From: Lederbergia wuyishanensis | GTDB lineage: Bacteria; Bacillota; Bacilli; Bacillales; Bacillaceae_C | NCBI RefSeq assembly: GCF_022900255.1 | Contig: NZ_JALIRM010000004.1 | Location: forward strand, 62,001-126,000 | Direction of reading: 5' to 3' | Length of the DNA: 64,000 bases | Part shown: piece after piece, positions 42,747-50,546 of the stretch | Position numbering within the stretch: position 1 is the stretch's first letter | Layout: every line of letters starts with the position of its first letter | Made by a program: the position numbers and the translations under genes | The notes under the pieces: model-generated | What the model was told of the DNA's origin: nothing | Seen by the model: the letters and a program-made list of their open reading frames with translations, nothing else | Database searches by the model: none

Positions 42747-44864
42747 ATGGTATGGCATCATGCTCCCTGTATACTGCTTTTTAATAGAGAAAATCAATCA
42801 TTTTCGCTCGTTCACGATCGAAATAACATTTTTGAGCAGTATCAATCGACCATTACATCTAAGTTATTAAAAATGAAAAGTGGCAGTGTGAAAGAGACTG
42901 AACTATTCATTGGAGATCGGCTATTCGATGTATCATCTAGTTCTCTTTCCAATAACGAAATCCTCTATATTATTTTGCCTCATATCGAAAAAGGATTATT
43001 TGAAGCAGTTGAAATGGAAAAAACATTAAGGGATCAACAACAACGACTATTTGATTTAGCTAAAGCTAAAACGATTTCTAAAGCGGAAATCCAATCAATG
43101 CTTCGTGAATTATGTGAAACCATTTCATTATTAATTAATTGTGATCGAGTCGGCATTTGGATATTTAATGAGGACCAAACAATTTTAACTTGCCGCAACT
43201 TATATGATAGAAAATCTCATAGACATTTACTAGGCGTAGAGCTGGAATCAATGAAAATGCCGAGATATTTTAAAGAAATTGTAAAAAATAGATCACTGGC
43301 AGTTACAGATACTGAAACAGATTCACGTGTTGCAGATTTGAACAATGGATATTTCCAACAAATGGGTGGCGTTAAATCATTGCTGGATGTTCCATTGATT
43401 TTAAGTAAAGGTATCGGTGGAGTACTTTGCTGTGAATCATTTTCGACTAAATCTTGGTCTGAGTTAGATCAAACAATTGCGGGAATGCTTGCAGATATGG
43501 TTAGCTTTATCTTTGAGCGGATAAATTGGATTGAAGAAGAAGGTAAAATGCTTGAACTTGCATATATTGATCCGTTGACCGGTCTTTCTAATCATCATGC
43601 GTTTCTCGAACAAGTGGATACAATGATGAATGAATTGAAACCTGGTGAAAAGAGGTTAATGGTATATTTGCAACTTGACCAGTTTAACAGTATTCAAGAT
43701 GTTCTTGGATATAGTAGCGGCGATGAAGTGATATTGACAACAGCAAGGCGCCTTCAAGAATCCATCCAATCAAAAGGACTAGTTTCACGTATTGGGTTCG
43801 GTCATTTTGCACTATTTTTACCGGCAAGTTCAGACGGTGAGGTTAAATGTGTGAGCATGGAGGAAATTGCCAAAAACCTGCATGCTCCAATGTTCATTCA
43901 AGGGCAGGACGTATATGTGACGCATAGCTATGGAGTTAGCATTTACCCTGATCACGGACAAGATGCTAATAAATGTATTCAAATGGCACAAGTTGCTCTC
44001 AACACTGCTAAGAAAAAATATGCAAGATCTGTTCAGGCAAGGTTCACAGAAGATATGATAAACATGATAGAAGATGATCTACTTGCCGAAATGAACTTGC
44101 GAAAAGGGCTCGATTTAAATGAATTTGAACTTTATTACCAGCCAAAAATAAATAGTTTTACAGGTGAAATTATTGGATTTGAAGCACTAATCCGCTGGAA
44201 TCACCCTGAAAAAGGGCTCATACCACCACTTAATTTTATCGAGCTTGCTGAATCAACTGGCCTTATTATGGCTATTGATGAATGGGTAATTGAAAATGCC
44301 TTTAAGCAACTTGAAAAGTGGAAGGAATGCGGAGAAAACAATTACACATTATCCATCAATATTTCACCTAGACACTTCTTACATTCAAGATTGAATCAGT
44401 TTTTGAAAGAATGTCTCGATAAATATGAAGTTAATCCTTGTCAATTCGTCATCGAAATCACAGAGAATGTTGCAATGGAGGACTTTGAGAGAGTAAAAAA
44501 TAGAATTGCCGAATTGCAAAATCTTGGTTTTTCAGTAAGCATTGATGATTTTGGAACAGGTTTTTCAGCATTTCATTACTTACAACATTTCCCAATACAG
44601 GAGATTAAAATAGATCGTCAATTTATACGCGATATTGCAAATAATGAAGTGAGTAAAGGGATTGCTAAAACGATTATAGACCTTGCGAAATTATTAAATT
44701 TAAATGTTGTCAGCGAGGGTGTTGAAACAATTGAGCAATGGCGAACTCTGAAAAAATTGGGTTGCCCGCAATTGCAAGGTTTTTATTTTTCGAAACCAAT
44801 GCCTATCACAGAACTTGATTCTTGGCTAACGAGTCATGAACAAGGAAGAATCCCGCTTCATTAG
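42747..44864 (+). CDS. GAF-GGDEF(degenerate)-EAL c-di-GMP protein
   Basis: 705-residue cytosolic signalling protein. An N-terminal GAF-like sensor (about 95-260, CDRVGIWIFNED) is followed by a GGDEF domain (about 270-430), whose signature is degraded to RIGFGHFALF, so cyclase activity is unlikely. The EAL domain (about 450-700) has an intact catalytic set: EALIRWNHPE, EITENV, IDDFGTGFS, IKIDRQFIRD and SEGVET. It is therefore probably a phosphodiesterase that lowers c-di-GMP. It may influence the riboswitch at 38.6 kb. No membrane segment. It is monocistronic. Confidence 0.9.
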   Translation: MVWHHAPCILLFNRENQSFSLVHDRNNIFEQYQSTITSKLLKMKSGSVKETELFIGDRLFDVSSSSLSNNEILYIILPHIEKGLFEAVEMEKTLRDQQQRLFDLAKAKTISKAEIQSMLRELCETISLLINCDRVGIWIFNEDQTILTCRNLYDRKSHRHLLGVELESMKMPRYFKEIVKNRSLAVTDTETDSRVADLNNGYFQQMGGVKSLLDVPLILSKGIGGVLCCESFSTKSWSELDQTIAGMLADMVSFIFERINWIEEEGKMLELAYIDPLTGLSNHHAFLEQVDTMMNELKPGEKRLMVYLQLDQFNSIQDVLGYSSGDEVILTTARRLQESIQSKGLVSRIGFGHFALFLPASSDGEVKCVSMEEIAKNLHAPMFIQGQDVYVTHSYGVSIYPDHGQDANKCIQMAQVALNTAKKKYARSVQARFTEDMINMIEDDLLAEMNLRKGLDLNEFELYYQPKINSFTGEIIGFEALIRWNHPEKGLIPPLNFIELAESTGLIMAIDEWVIENAFKQLEKWKECGENNYTLSINISPRHFLHSRLNQFLKECLDKYEVNPCQFVIEITENVAMEDFERVKNRIAELQNLGFSVSIDDFGTGFSAFHYLQHFPIQEIKIDRQFIRDIANNEVSKGIAKTIIDLAKLLNLNVVSEGVETIEQWRTLKKLGCPQLQGFYFSKPMPITELDSWLTSHEQGRIPLH

Positions 44865-44877
44865 AAATAAAATACAA

Positions 44878-44907
44878 AAAGCCCCTTTAATATAAGGGGC
44901 ATTTTTG
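44878..44907 (+). terminator. Terminator after the EAL gene
   Basis: GCCCCTT (44881-44887) with AAGGGGC (44894-44900), preceded by five A and followed by ATTTTTG; can work in both directions. Confidence 0.8.
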
Positions 44908-44917
44908 TTAGGGAAAT

Positions 44918-45037
44918 CTACTTGTTTTTTGAACTCATGTTTTTAAATTGATTCATGAGTTTATTTCGGGACTTTTCATTCCTTAGTAAATAAGCAGCGC
45001 CAAGTGCAAGTGTTGTAAATATAGCTTTGTTTTTCAT
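44918..45037 (-). CDS. Small membrane-anchored peptide (DUF3918/YrzQ-like)
   Basis: 39 residues: MKNKAIFTTLALGAAYLLRN, a short hydrophobic stretch, then a basic tail rich in Asn, Lys and Met. It resembles the small YrzQ/DUF3918 proteins of Bacillus, with moderate certainty. AAAGGAG lies ten bases before the ATG on the minus strand. The bidirectional terminator at 44.9 kb would end it. Confidence 0.6.
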   Translation of the reverse strand: MKNKAIFTTLALGAAYLLRNEKSRNKLMNQFKNMSSKNK

Positions 45038-45110
45038 AATTGGCATTCTCCTTTTAAGTAGATTTCTCATATCTTCTTATTCCCTATTTCCCACGGAATA
45101 AACGAAGACT

Positions 45111-45132
45111 CGACATTTCCCGGGAAATGTCG
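45111..45132. repeat. 22-bp perfect palindrome
   Basis: CGACATTTCCC with GGGAAATGTCG and no loop. It lies between two small minus-strand genes; it may be a terminator (without T tract) or a protein-binding site. Confidence 0.5.
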
Positions 45133-45195
45133 AAGAGGCAAGCCTAATATTTCGTAAGACTAGCCTCAAACGAGTGGCAATGTTGTTTTTACATG

Positions 45196-45366
45196 TTAAA
45201 TGAAAAAAGGGTTTCCGAATCCGAATCTAGGCAAGCCAAATCCAAATGATTTTCCCCATCCAAATGGGCGACCCAAAATTCTTTTATCATATTGCTCCAT
45301 TGGAATATGTTGATGATAATATTCCATAGGTAAGTGTGCATAATCTATCTGATTGTAATGATTCAC
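45196..45366 (-). CDS. Small Tyr/His- and Gly/Phe-rich protein
   Basis: 56 residues: MNHYNQIDYAHLPMEYYHQH, then RPFGWGKSFGFGLPRFGFGN. The composition is like small spore-coat or cell-surface proteins of Bacilli, but I know no named family. The start is GTG, with TAGGAGGATC seven bases upstream on the minus strand, a strong site which supports a real gene. Function unknown. Confidence 0.6.
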   Translation of the reverse strand: MNHYNQIDYAHLPMEYYHQHIPMEQYDKRILGRPFGWGKSFGFGLPRFGFGNPFFI

Positions 45367-45464
45367 GTGGATCCTCCTATTTATATATTGGGTAAGCTTG
45401 ACTCAATCATATATGGAGAATGGAAGTTTGGAGCAATATGGACAACTAAATGAGCACTTGTCTA

Positions 45465-45499
45465 TAAAAAAGAAAGAGACTGGCGTTATCACCAGTCTC
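45465..45499 (-). terminator. Terminator of the 17-residue ORF
   Basis: On the minus strand GAGACTGG (45499-45492) pairs with CCAGTCTC (45483-45476) over an 8-nt loop and runs into TTTCTTTTTT. Confidence 0.8.
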
Positions 45500-45508
45500 C
45501 CTGACCCT

Positions 45509-45562
45509 TTAGGGGGTCTCCACTCCATGTGCCACTTTAGGACCATCAACATTGTACTTCAT
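45509..45562 (-). CDS. Possible 17-residue peptide gene
   Basis: MKYNVDGPKVAHGVETP, with AAAGGAG nine bases before the ATG and an intrinsic terminator 10 bp after the stop. Ribosome site, frame and terminator together look like a complete miniature gene. The peptide is not recognised. It could instead be a leader or part of a small RNA. Confidence 0.4.
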   Translation of the reverse strand: MKYNVDGPKVAHGVETP

Positions 45563-45665
45563 AAGAACCACTCCTTTAATGGAAAAGTGATATATGGAGT
45601 TGTATTAATCATATTCCCGATTCTCTTTAGATAAAACATAATTTTTTAGAAAAGTAGGGATTAAT

Positions 45666-46289
45666 TTGAAAAAAACATTTTTTCTTTCATTAATTATTGC
45701 CTTTGTATTAATAGGATTACTATCATCACACCATATTCCAATGCCATATGTATTTGCATTAACGTTTGTGCTCCTGTTTTTAATTATTCTGGCACCAAAG
45801 GTCTACTACATGTATTTTTCGAAGAATATTAAAAACATAGAGCGATTTATGAAAAATAATCTTAACCAACCATTGATTGCTTTTTATTATGGTATAGCCA
45901 ATGAAGAGGATATGGTCGTTTCGGAATCACTTGAAAAAATTTTAAAAAGGTACAAAAAAACTCAACACCAAGCCATTTTTAAAACAATATATTCCTTATA
46001 TAACAAAGATGTCTTAGAAATGAAAAAGTACATTAACGAGATAAAACCACTTCCATTTCAATATTATTATGAAGGCATTGTATTAATTGACGAGGGGAAT
46101 TTTGAAAAAGCGGAGGAATACGTAGAGAAAATTGAAACTACATGGATGAAATATGCACTGAAGGCAGAATTGGAATTGAAGAGGGGGGAATTGGAAAAAG
46201 CTGTTATCTGTGCCGGGACAGCCCTTGACAATGCTAAAGGAATGCAAAAGTACATGATTTATAAACACAATAATAGAGTATTCACTTAA
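45666..46289 (+). CDS. Membrane protein with TPR-like domain
   Basis: 207 residues. Two N-terminal membrane helices (about 5-25 and 28-50) are followed by a cytosolic helical domain with tetratricopeptide-like pairs (YYYEGIVLIDEGNFEKAEEYVEKIE, LKAELELKRGELEKAVICAGTAL). I do not recognise a named family. The start is TTG with TAGGG upstream. Its stop codon lies within the -35 of the flaG promoter. It may mediate protein-protein contacts at the membrane. Confidence 0.7.
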   Translation: MKKTFFLSLIIAFVLIGLLSSHHIPMPYVFALTFVLLFLIILAPKVYYMYFSKNIKNIERFMKNNLNQPLIAFYYGIANEEDMVVSESLEKILKRYKKTQHQAIFKTIYSLYNKDVLEMKKYINEIKPLPFQYYYEGIVLIDEGNFEKAEEYVEKIETTWMKYALKAELELKRGELEKAVICAGTALDNAKGMQKYMIYKHNNRVFT

Positions 46290-46313
46290 ACAAATGGTAA
46301 AGATTGCCGATAT
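46287..46313 (+). promoter_or_regulatory. Sigma-D promoter of flaG-fliDST
   Basis: TAAA (46287-46290), exactly 15 bp, GCCGATAT (46306-46313): a perfect match to the sigma-D consensus. It overlaps the preceding stop codon. Confidence 0.9.
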
Positions 46314-46356
46314 AAAAACTAGATTATCTTGAAACTGGTACGAAGGGGAGAAAGCA

Positions 46357-46722
46357 ATGGTAGGACAGGTTGGAGGAGGTTTATCGGTAAATCTTTCAAT
46401 TAAAGAACCTGTATCAAACAGGGCTGAAGGAGTTAATGTGTCTCAAGAGCAGTCACAAGATGTAGAAAAAGTAAAAACTTCACCTAATTTAAATTCAATT
46501 GATCAATTAGAAAAAGTAGTAAGCAGCATGAATGACTTTTTGAAAGCTTCACCTAACACCCATTTGAAATTTCAATATCACGATAAGTTGAATGAATATT
46601 ACGTAACCATTGTAGATGAAGCAACTCAAGAAGTAGTAAAAGAAATACCAGCCAAAAGAATGTTAGATATTTTTGCGGCCATGACTGAGTACTTGGGATT
46701 AATGGTTGATAAAAAAATTTAG
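46357..46722 (+). CDS. flaG: Flagellar protein FlaG
   Basis: 121-residue FlaG/YvyC protein. A disordered N terminus is followed by the conserved LKFQYHDKLNEYYVTIVDEATQEVVKEIPAKRMLDIFAAMTEYLGLMVDKK region that defines the family; in Campylobacter FlaG limits filament length. GAAGGGGAG precedes the ATG. It leads the fliD-fliS-fliT block and is preceded by the consensus sigma-D promoter. Confidence 0.92.
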   Translation: MVGQVGGGLSVNLSIKEPVSNRAEGVNVSQEQSQDVEKVKTSPNLNSIDQLEKVVSSMNDFLKASPNTHLKFQYHDKLNEYYVTIVDEATQEVVKEIPAKRMLDIFAAMTEYLGLMVDKKI

Positions 46723-46800
46723 CGAGTATAAGTAGCCGGTCTGACACCTCGGTTTTTTACTAAAAACTCCGGCGTTATGTTTTGAAATGGAGGTTTATAT

Positions 46801-48888
46801 ATGAGAATTGCAGGTCTTGCAAGTGGCATGGACATCGACAAAATGGTCAAAGATCTAATGCGCGCAGAACGCATGCCACTAGATAAACTAAAACAAAAAA
46901 AGCAAACACTCGAATGGCAACGCGACGACTACCGTACTTTGAACACAAAATTGTTGTCATTTAGGGACAAGTTAGCCAATTTGAAACTGACACCGAATTA
47001 CCGTGCGCGAACCGTGACATCCTCGAATGATACGTTTGTTTCGGCTACTGTAACGAGTGGTGCTTCGCAGGCATCGTATTCGATTTCTGAGGTTAAGCAG
47101 TTGGCGAGTGCTGCTATAAAGGTAACGAAAAATAAAGTTTCGAGTGATACGAATAAAATAGATTCAACTAGGAGTCTTGTAAGTCAGCAAGGGGCTTTTG
47201 CTAATAATATTGTCTGGCAACAAGGTGTTGTAGAAACAAAAACGTTTAATATTAAAGAGGCTGGCCAAGAGGTAAAGCTTGATTTATTTGGTGGTAATAT
47301 TAAACCAGGTGCGAATATTAAGGTTAATGGTAAAACTCTTGAAGTTGTATCCTCGGCAAACCCTAGTGCAGGACAAGTCTCTATCGGCAATGATGGTACA
47401 TTAACGTTTGGCACACCTTTAACTAAAGATAGTGTTGTCAAGGTAGATTATGTTTTAGACAAAAAAACACAAAACATCGATGTAGCAGATGATGTACCAT
47501 TAAATGTGATTAATCTTGGAAGACCAGTAAATAAAGAAGATTTAGAAGTAAATATAACGTTAGATGACGGTATCACTACATTTAACTTAGTTATTGGAGA
47601 CCCGGTTCAAAACGCTGATGGTTTGTTTTACCTTAAAGATAAAACCACTGGTCAAAATCTCGGAAAAATAATTCCTTCTACGGGTGCAATTCATTTTAAT
47701 GAAACGGAGAATGTTTTTAAAAATGATGAAGAAGGTACTCCGATCATTGGGGTTCCTCAAGGTTCAAACGTTAAAATATCGTATACGCAAAATTACGCAT
47801 CATTCGATATTAAGACCCAAACTTCTAAAGGAGAAGTAAATGAAAAGATCTTTATAAATGAAAATGACACTCTAAATAGTGTCATTCGTAAAGTTAATGA
47901 GTCCACTGCAGGCGTTACAATGTTTTATGATTCATTTTCCGATAAAGTGACTTTAACAAGAAAAGAAACAGGGAAATTTGGTGGTGAGAGTGAGCAGGAC
48001 ATAATTGTTAGTGGACAATTTATTGAAAATGTTTTAGGGTTTTCAAACAGTGATTACACCGATGGACAAAACGCCATTTTTACCATTAACGGTCTGGATA
48101 CACAAAGAAACTCCAACACCTTCGAAATGAGCGGCGTCACGTTTACACTTAAACAAACATTTCTTAAAGATACTGTCCAACCGATTTCTATTTCCATCGG
48201 CAACGACACTAACCAAGTATTTGAAAATATAAAAGCATTTGTCACGCAATATAATGAATTAATTGCTGATATTAATGGTAAGTTAAATGAGAATCGATAC
48301 CGTAGTTATAAGCCTTTAACGGATGATGAGAAAGAAGAATTATCCGATAAGCAACAAGAAAAATGGGAAGAGATGGCTAGAAGTGGTCTTTTAAAAGGTG
48401 ATTCAGTTCTTTCTAGTGTTTTATCCAGTATGAGATTGGATATGTCCAGCGTGATCGAAACGAATGGCCTATTTAAACAGCTTGCGAGTATCGGCATTAA
48501 AACCACCGCTAATTATTTGGAAGGTGGAAAGCTTGAAATCGATGAAGCTAAGCTAAAAGAGGCGCTTGAGAAAGATCCACAATCTGTTGAAAACTTATTC
48601 CGTGGAGATGGAAGCACATCTGATCGAGGAGTCGTGCATAAACTATATGACACGGTTGATGCAACGATGAAAAAGTTGCAGGAAAAAGCGGGACGTGCCA
48701 CTTCTACAAATCAGCAGTTTACGATTGGTCGCGAGCTTGACAATGTGGATAAAGGAATCACTCGTTTTGAACAAAAATTGAAATTAACTGAGGATCGCTA
48801 TTGGCGTCAATTTACTGCCATGGAAAAAGCAATTCAACGTGCTAATGAACAATCTAATTATTTATGGCAGCAATTTTCGGGCTCTTAA
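46801..48888 (+). CDS. fliD: Flagellar filament cap protein FliD
   Basis: Hook-associated protein 2, which caps the filament and helps flagellin fold into place. 695 residues, on the large side for Bacillus, with an expanded middle. The N-terminal RIAGLASGMDIDKMVKDLMRAE and the coiled-coil C terminus (KGITRFEQKLKLTEDRYWRQFTAMEKAIQRANEQS) are diagnostic. TGGAGG lies before the ATG. The chaperones fliS and fliT follow. Confidence 0.96.
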   Translation: MRIAGLASGMDIDKMVKDLMRAERMPLDKLKQKKQTLEWQRDDYRTLNTKLLSFRDKLANLKLTPNYRARTVTSSNDTFVSATVTSGASQASYSISEVKQLASAAIKVTKNKVSSDTNKIDSTRSLVSQQGAFANNIVWQQGVVETKTFNIKEAGQEVKLDLFGGNIKPGANIKVNGKTLEVVSSANPSAGQVSIGNDGTLTFGTPLTKDSVVKVDYVLDKKTQNIDVADDVPLNVINLGRPVNKEDLEVNITLDDGITTFNLVIGDPVQNADGLFYLKDKTTGQNLGKIIPSTGAIHFNETENVFKNDEEGTPIIGVPQGSNVKISYTQNYASFDIKTQTSKGEVNEKIFINENDTLNSVIRKVNESTAGVTMFYDSFSDKVTLTRKETGKFGGESEQDIIVSGQFIENVLGFSNSDYTDGQNAIFTINGLDTQRNSNTFEMSGVTFTLKQTFLKDTVQPISISIGNDTNQVFENIKAFVTQYNELIADINGKLNENRYRSYKPLTDDEKEELSDKQQEKWEEMARSGLLKGDSVLSSVLSSMRLDMSSVIETNGLFKQLASIGIKTTANYLEGGKLEIDEAKLKEALEKDPQSVENLFRGDGSTSDRGVVHKLYDTVDATMKKLQEKAGRATSTNQQFTIGRELDNVDKGITRFEQKLKLTEDRYWRQFTAMEKAIQRANEQSNYLWQQFSGS

Positions 48889-48947
48889 TACTGGTTTATG
48901 AGATAATAGTAATAGGGAAAAGTCCTTAACATTAAGGAGTGAATGAA

Positions 48948-49352
48948 ATGGCAAGCGCTAATCCATACCAAGCTTATCGTACAAATGCTGTTACGACTGC
49001 ATCACCTGGTGAGCTTACACTGATGCTTTACAATGGTTGTTTGAAATTTATCAATTTGGCGAGAGTTGCTATTGAATCAAAGGACATTGAAGTGAAAAAT
49101 ACGAATATCCAAAAGGCTCAAAATATTATTTCGGAGTTAATGGTGACTTTAAATATGGATATGGAAATTTCTAAAAATATGATGTCCCTTTATGACTATG
49201 CAAATCGTCGGCTTATTGAAGTGAATATTCATAATGACTTGGAAAAACTGAAGGAAGTTGAAGAACTTATAACCGAATTCCGTGATACTTGGAAGCAGGC
49301 TATTCAAATGAATCGCCAGATGCAACATGCAGTTGGGGGCAACGGAGTTTAA
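48948..49352 (+). CDS. fliS: Flagellin export chaperone FliS
   Basis: 134 residues: NPYQAYRTNAVTTASPGELTLMLYNGCLKFI, the flagellin-tail binding start, then helices. It keeps Hag soluble and brings it to the export gate. The ATG at 48948 is eight bases from AAGGAG; a GTG nine bases earlier overlaps that site. Its stop overlaps the fliT start (TAATG). A diverged paralogue lies at 12.2 kb. Confidence 0.95.
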   Translation: MASANPYQAYRTNAVTTASPGELTLMLYNGCLKFINLARVAIESKDIEVKNTNIQKAQNIISELMVTLNMDMEISKNMMSLYDYANRRLIEVNIHNDLEKLKEVEELITEFRDTWKQAIQMNRQMQHAVGGNGV

Positions 49353-49699
49353 TGAACGCTGTCGAAAAATGCGTGGAAATAACAGAAAATATCATAACAA
49401 TATCTAAGTCAAATCCCACGAATCGCGACGAAGTAATTGAGAAGATTGAGCAATTGTTAGATCAGCGTGCTGAATGGCTGTCCAAGATAAAAAAGCCGGT
49501 TTCTTTTGAAGAAAAACTAGCTGGGAATAAACTGCTCCTATTGGATAAGGAAATGACGAACTACTTAAAAAAAGTACAACTGGATATTCAAAAGGATATC
49601 AATGGGTTAGAACAAAGAAAGATATCTGCAGAACGATATGCTAATCCTTATTCGGCAACTGAACAACTGGATGGAATGTTTTACGATAAAAGAAAATAA
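49352..49699 (+). CDS. fliT: FliT-like flagellar chaperone
   Basis: 115-residue helical protein in the fliT position, overlapping fliS by one base, with AACGGAG upstream. Sequence is poorly conserved in this family. Charged helices with RDEVIEKIEQLLDQRAEWLSKIKKP and the terminal LNGMFYDKRK-like end (LDGMFYDKRK) match Bacillus FliT. It probably chaperones FliD. Confidence 0.85.
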   Translation: MNAVEKCVEITENIITISKSNPTNRDEVIEKIEQLLDQRAEWLSKIKKPVSFEEKLAGNKLLLLDKEMTNYLKKVQLDIQKDINGLEQRKISAERYANPYSATEQLDGMFYDKRK

Positions 49700-49810
49700 A
49701 AAAAGTGTCAAATTTCACGTTTTCGACAAAATATTTATAGGAAACAGGAAGGATTTTTAAGTTTTGTATAGAAATATATATACATAGCATTATAAAAGGA
49801 GGAGTTATAT

Positions 49811-50365
49811 ATGCTGAAATTCCAAATTCGTGGTGAAAACATCGAGGTCACTGAAGCAATTCGTGATCATGTAGAAAAGAAAGTTGGAAAACTAGAGCGT
49901 TACTTTAATGAAACTCCTGAAGCAAATGTACATGTAAACTTAAAGGTGAATCCTGATAAAAGATCTAAAGTTGAAATTACAATCCCGATTCCACAATTGA
50001 CGCTTCGTGCAGAAGAAGTAAATAACGATATGTACGCTGCGATTGACCTAATTGTTGATAAGCTTGAAAGACAAATTCGTAAACATAAAACAAAAGTAAA
50101 TCGTAAATTCCGTGAAAAAGGAAATGGTATTGAATTTTTCAATACAAATGTTAACGGAGCTGCAGCTTTTGAAGAGGATGATGATGAAATGACCATCGTC
50201 CGCACAAAGCGCTTTGATTTAAAACCAATGGATAGCGAAGAAGCAGTTCTTCAAATGAACATGCTGGGACATAGCTTCTTCATCTACACAGATGCAGAAA
50301 CAGATGGAACAAACATTGTATATCGTAGAAAAGACGGTAAATATGGATTAATTGAAACAAACTAA
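49811..50365 (+). CDS. hpf: Long-form ribosome hibernation factor HPF
   Basis: 184 residues. The N-terminal S30AE domain (1-100: [29 protein letters not shown]) binds the ribosome. The C-terminal dimerisation domain (125-182: [35 protein letters not shown]) makes 100S dimers. AAAGGAGGAG precedes the ATG. As in B. subtilis (yvyD), it lies between the fli genes and secA. A terminator follows. Confidence 0.96.
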   Translation: MLKFQIRGENIEVTEAIRDHVEKKVGKLERYFNETPEANVHVNLKVNPDKRSKVEITIPIPQLTLRAEEVNNDMYAAIDLIVDKLERQIRKHKTKVNRKFREKGNGIEFFNTNVNGAAAFEEDDDEMTIVRTKRFDLKPMDSEEAVLQMNMLGHSFFIYTDAETDGTNIVYRRKDGKYGLIETN

Positions 50366-50375
50366 ATTTAATTTG

Positions 50376-50409
50376 AAAAAGCACGCAGTTATATTGACTG
50401 CGTGTTTTT
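50376..50409 (+). terminator. hpf terminator
   Basis: GCACGCAGT pairs with ACTGCGTGT over a 7-nt loop, preceded by A and followed by TTTTTA. Confidence 0.85.
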
Positions 50410-50546
50410 ATGTATGAAAAATTTTAGTAGAAATATATAATTCAATAAATTAGAATTATTGTAAGTGCTTTCGTAACTTTTGCACCAACGCTTTTATGAA
50501 AAAGGGGTATAAAAAAGAAAAAATTTAAAACTAGGGAGAATTGTAT

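Noticed and set aside
45398-45634. 78-residue plus-strand reading frame
   Set aside because: It runs through a terminator hairpin and the antisense 17-codon gene, has no convincing ribosome site and no coding look.
49700-49790. Sigma-H or sigma-B promoter of hpf
   Set aside because: AGGATTT and GAAAT-like words occur, but spacing and matches are too weak to support a call.
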